Shown here: positions 62,667 to 64,000 of the stretch, piece after piece
How positions within the stretch are numbered: position 1 is the first letter of the stretch
How the letters are laid out: the number at the start of each line of letters is the position of its first letter
Source of the DNA: Flavobacterium sp. DG2-3
Lineage (GTDB): Bacteria; Bacteroidota; Bacteroidia; Flavobacteriales; Flavobacteriaceae
Length of the DNA stretch: 64,000 bases
Direction: 5' to 3'
Assembly: GCF_030730925.1 (NCBI RefSeq)
Contig: NZ_JAVAMB010000001.1
Span: 124,001-188,000, forward strand
Translations under genes and position numbers: made by a program
The notes under the pieces: model-generated
The model's input: the letters and a program-made list of their open reading frames with translations, nothing else
The model's database searches: none
What the model was told of the DNA's origin: nothing

Positions 62667-63023
62667 ATGAATGAAATTACAACTACTCTAAATGACTTTC
62701 TTGTCAGCACAAAATCTACCGCAGCGTTAATTTTAAATGGTAAAGGCAAATTAATTACTTCACTGAATCTTGATTACGGAGACAGTATTGCCGCAATGAG
62801 CGCAGCAATTTTATCTATGAGCGAAAAATTCTTAATTGATTTAGAAAAAGGCTCTTTAAAACAGTTATATCTAAAAAGTGCAGAAGGCGTTATTGTTGGA
62901 AACAAAATAAGCGGCTCCAACTTTATTGTTGCTTTTTCTAAAGAAGGAAGCAATCTAGCATTATTGATGCGTTCTACAGAAGAAGTTTCTGCCGAATTAA
63001 GTAAAAATTCTTTATTGAAATAA
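62667..63023 (+). CDS. Roadblock/LC7-like protein, module B first gene
   Basis: 118 residues from ATG 62667; an upstream start adds 23 unconserved residues. The Roadblock/LC7 pattern is clear: ALILNGKGKLITSLN, DSIAAMSAAILSMSEKFLIDL, GSLKQLYLKSAEGVIVGN, NFIVAFSKEGSNLALLMR. This family scaffolds or regulates small GTPases. TATATTTG (62559-62566) and the AACACTTGTT motif (62579-62588) lie upstream. The next gene follows after 35 bases. Confidence 0.78.
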   Translation: MNEITTTLNDFLVSTKSTAALILNGKGKLITSLNLDYGDSIAAMSAAILSMSEKFLIDLEKGSLKQLYLKSAEGVIVGNKISGSNFIVAFSKEGSNLALLMRSTEEVSAELSKNSLLK

Positions 63024-63058
63024 CATACAATTCTATTAACAAATAACCCAAATGAACT

Positions 63059-63439
63059 ATGAGCAATGACTTTTTAAACGTGTTTTTAAACGAAATGAAA
63101 ACTAACGTAAACGGCTTTATCGCTGTAGCAGTAACAGAAATTGAATCTGGATTAAGTTTCGGAAATTTAACTATTGACCCAGGTTTTGACCCAGAACTTG
63201 CCGCAGCTTATAACTTAGAAGTAGTAAAAGCTAAATTAAGCGCTGTAAAAGCTTTAGGATTAAATCAGGACATCGAAGATATTTTGATCACACTTTCTAA
63301 TCAAATCCACATTATCGACATTTCTCCAAACAAAAAATTCATGATCTATCTAGCTGCTGATGCTTCAAAAGCTAATTTAGGAATGACTAGAGCTATTTTA
63401 AGAAAACACAAAGCTGAAGTTGAAAAAAACCTAGCTTAA
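63059..63439 (+). CDS. Roadblock/LC7-like protein, module B second gene
   Basis: 126 residues, close paralogue of the module A second gene. Shared segments include NVNGFIAV, FDPELAAAYNLEVVKAKLS, ALGLNQDIEDILITL, QIHIIDIS and KANLGMTRA. The strong conservation of the helix EVVKAKL and the end KANLG suggests a conserved interface. No enzymatic motif. Probably a heterodimer with the preceding protein (inference). Confidence 0.75.
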   Translation: MSNDFLNVFLNEMKTNVNGFIAVAVTEIESGLSFGNLTIDPGFDPELAAAYNLEVVKAKLSAVKALGLNQDIEDILITLSNQIHIIDISPNKKFMIYLAADASKANLGMTRAILRKHKAEVEKNLA

Positions 63440-63461
63440 TTTCTTGATTTCAATTTATTAC

Positions 63462-63492
63462 AAACCGTCTTAATTCTAAGGCGGTTTTTTTA
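63462..63492 (+). terminator. Terminator of Roadblock module B
   Basis: AAACCGTCTTA pairs with TAAGGCGGTTT (one G:U) around ATTC, then a T run. Confidence 0.85.
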
Positions 63493-63642
63493 TTTAGAAA
63501 ACTCAAAATGAAGAGAACTCGCATTCAATTTTGTTCTTACAAAAACTTATAGGAGATATTCAATTCTATTTTGATTAATTATAAATAATTTCTTTCAAAG
63601 CTTAGATTTAGTAACAAACTCGCTCATAGCTAAACATTAAAC

Positions 63643-63675
63643 AAAAAAAGCGCCCCTTAAAAGGAGCGCTTTTTT
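63643..63675 (-). terminator. Terminator of the dksA-like gene
   Basis: A-run, GCGC, C, CCTT, then AAGG, A, GCGC and a T run form a near-perfect hairpin 20 bases after the stop of the DksA-like gene. Confidence 0.85.
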
Positions 63676-63694
63676 CTTACGTATTTCTACGCGA

Positions 63695-64000
63695 TTATCT
63701 TTGCAGGTTTTTAGCCTCGATACTCATTGTTGCATGAGGAACGATTTTAAGCCTTTCCTTGCTAATTAATTTACCTGTCACTTTGCAGATACCGTATGTT
63801 TTGTTTTCTACACGGAATAAAGCGTTTTTTAAGTCACGAATGAATTTCTCTTGTCTGATAGCCAACTGAGAGTTTGCTTCTTTTGACATGGTCTCACTTC
63901 CTTCTTCAAAAGCTTTAAAAGTTGGAGAAGTATCGTCAGTTCCGTTATTCAAATCGTTCATATACGCACTTTTGATCAAATCAAGATCTTCTTGTGCTTT
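63695..64000 (-). CDS. DksA/TraR family protein (5' part outside the window)
   Basis: A partial gene: the frame is open to base 64000 and reads KAQEDLDLIKSAYMNDL at the edge, so the start lies beyond. The visible 102 residues include SPTFKAFEEGSETMSKEANSQL and the C-terminal zinc-finger region, here YGICKVTGKLISKERLKIVPHAT. Only one of the four zinc cysteines is kept, so it is a zinc-free DksA type. Such proteins tune RNA polymerase with ppGpp. Its usual operon neighbour lspA lies further downstream. Confidence 0.9.
   Translation of the reverse strand, partial: KAQEDLDLIKSAYMNDLNNGTDDTSPTFKAFEEGSETMSKEANSQLAIRQEKFIRDLKNALFRVENKTYGICKVTGKLISKERLKIVPHATMSIEAKNLQR

Overview
The window looks like chromosomal DNA of a Flavobacterium-type member of the Bacteroidota. 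It is AT-rich, and several promoters fit the Bacteroidota pattern TTG-N19-21-TAnnTTTG. The evidence for the group is a type-B succinate dehydrogenase (sdhC-A-B), an HMG-CoA synthase (mevalonate pathway), many SPII lipoproteins, an OmpA protein with calcium-binding TSP3 repeats, a PID-CTERM-like small protein, a dksA-lspA neighbourhood, and intergenic families of palindromic and 'AAATTCCAAATTCCAA' repeats. Most of the window is core metabolism and envelope biology. There is no phage, insertion sequence, CRISPR array or rRNA operon.

Layout. 0-6.3 kb: enoyl-CoA hydratase, a degenerate tRNA copy beside an intact tRNA-Ala(GGC), two orphan proteins, and a DAO-type oxidoreductase/mtgA/LpxR-like operon. 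6.3-14.4 kb: a duplicated hairpin repeat, an S9 peptidase, a hybrid kinase facing a sigma-54 activator, and five tandem PepSY-like secreted proteins. 14.8-20.5 kb: the pdxA-DUF177-rpmF-fabH-accB-accC cluster, with ribE divergent. 20.5-23.5 kb: a PID-CTERM protein, a solitary C5 DNA methyltransferase tail-to-tail with a Vsr-type endonuclease, tRNA(CAU) and methylmalonyl-CoA epimerase. 23.5-29.4 kb: lipoproteins and an omega-amidase. 29.5-37 kb: a GntP permease / RidA / D-threonine-aldolase-like / dipeptidase operon with a DeoR regulator and a GH20 hexosaminidase. 37-42.3 kb: sdh and HMG-CoA synthase. 42.5-47.4 kb: a LytTR regulator with a membrane partner, GNAT, a lipoprotein and aminopeptidase P. 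47.5-50.4 kb: ferritin, a TIGR00266 protein and an alpha/beta hydrolase. 50.4-63.5 kb: AddA and AddB (separated by ompA and kbl), an ABC ATPase with a small membrane partner, lspA, and two copies of a module made of two Roadblock/LC7-like proteins plus a divergent small basic protein. The window ends inside a DksA/TraR-like gene.

How genes work together. fabH-accB-accC supply fatty acid synthesis. The 29.5-33.8 kb operon looks like uptake and breakdown of D-amino acids, hydroxy-amino acids or dipeptides. The kinase/activator pair is a plausible regulator of the adjacent PepSY-like array. The most unusual signal is the duplicated Roadblock module (50.4-51.6 kb and 62.3-63.4 kb). Both copies keep the same gene order and a divergent small lysine-rich protein, and one copy sits between dksA and lspA. 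No Ras-like GTPase partner is encoded in the window.

All functional calls come from reading motifs by eye. No database search was run.
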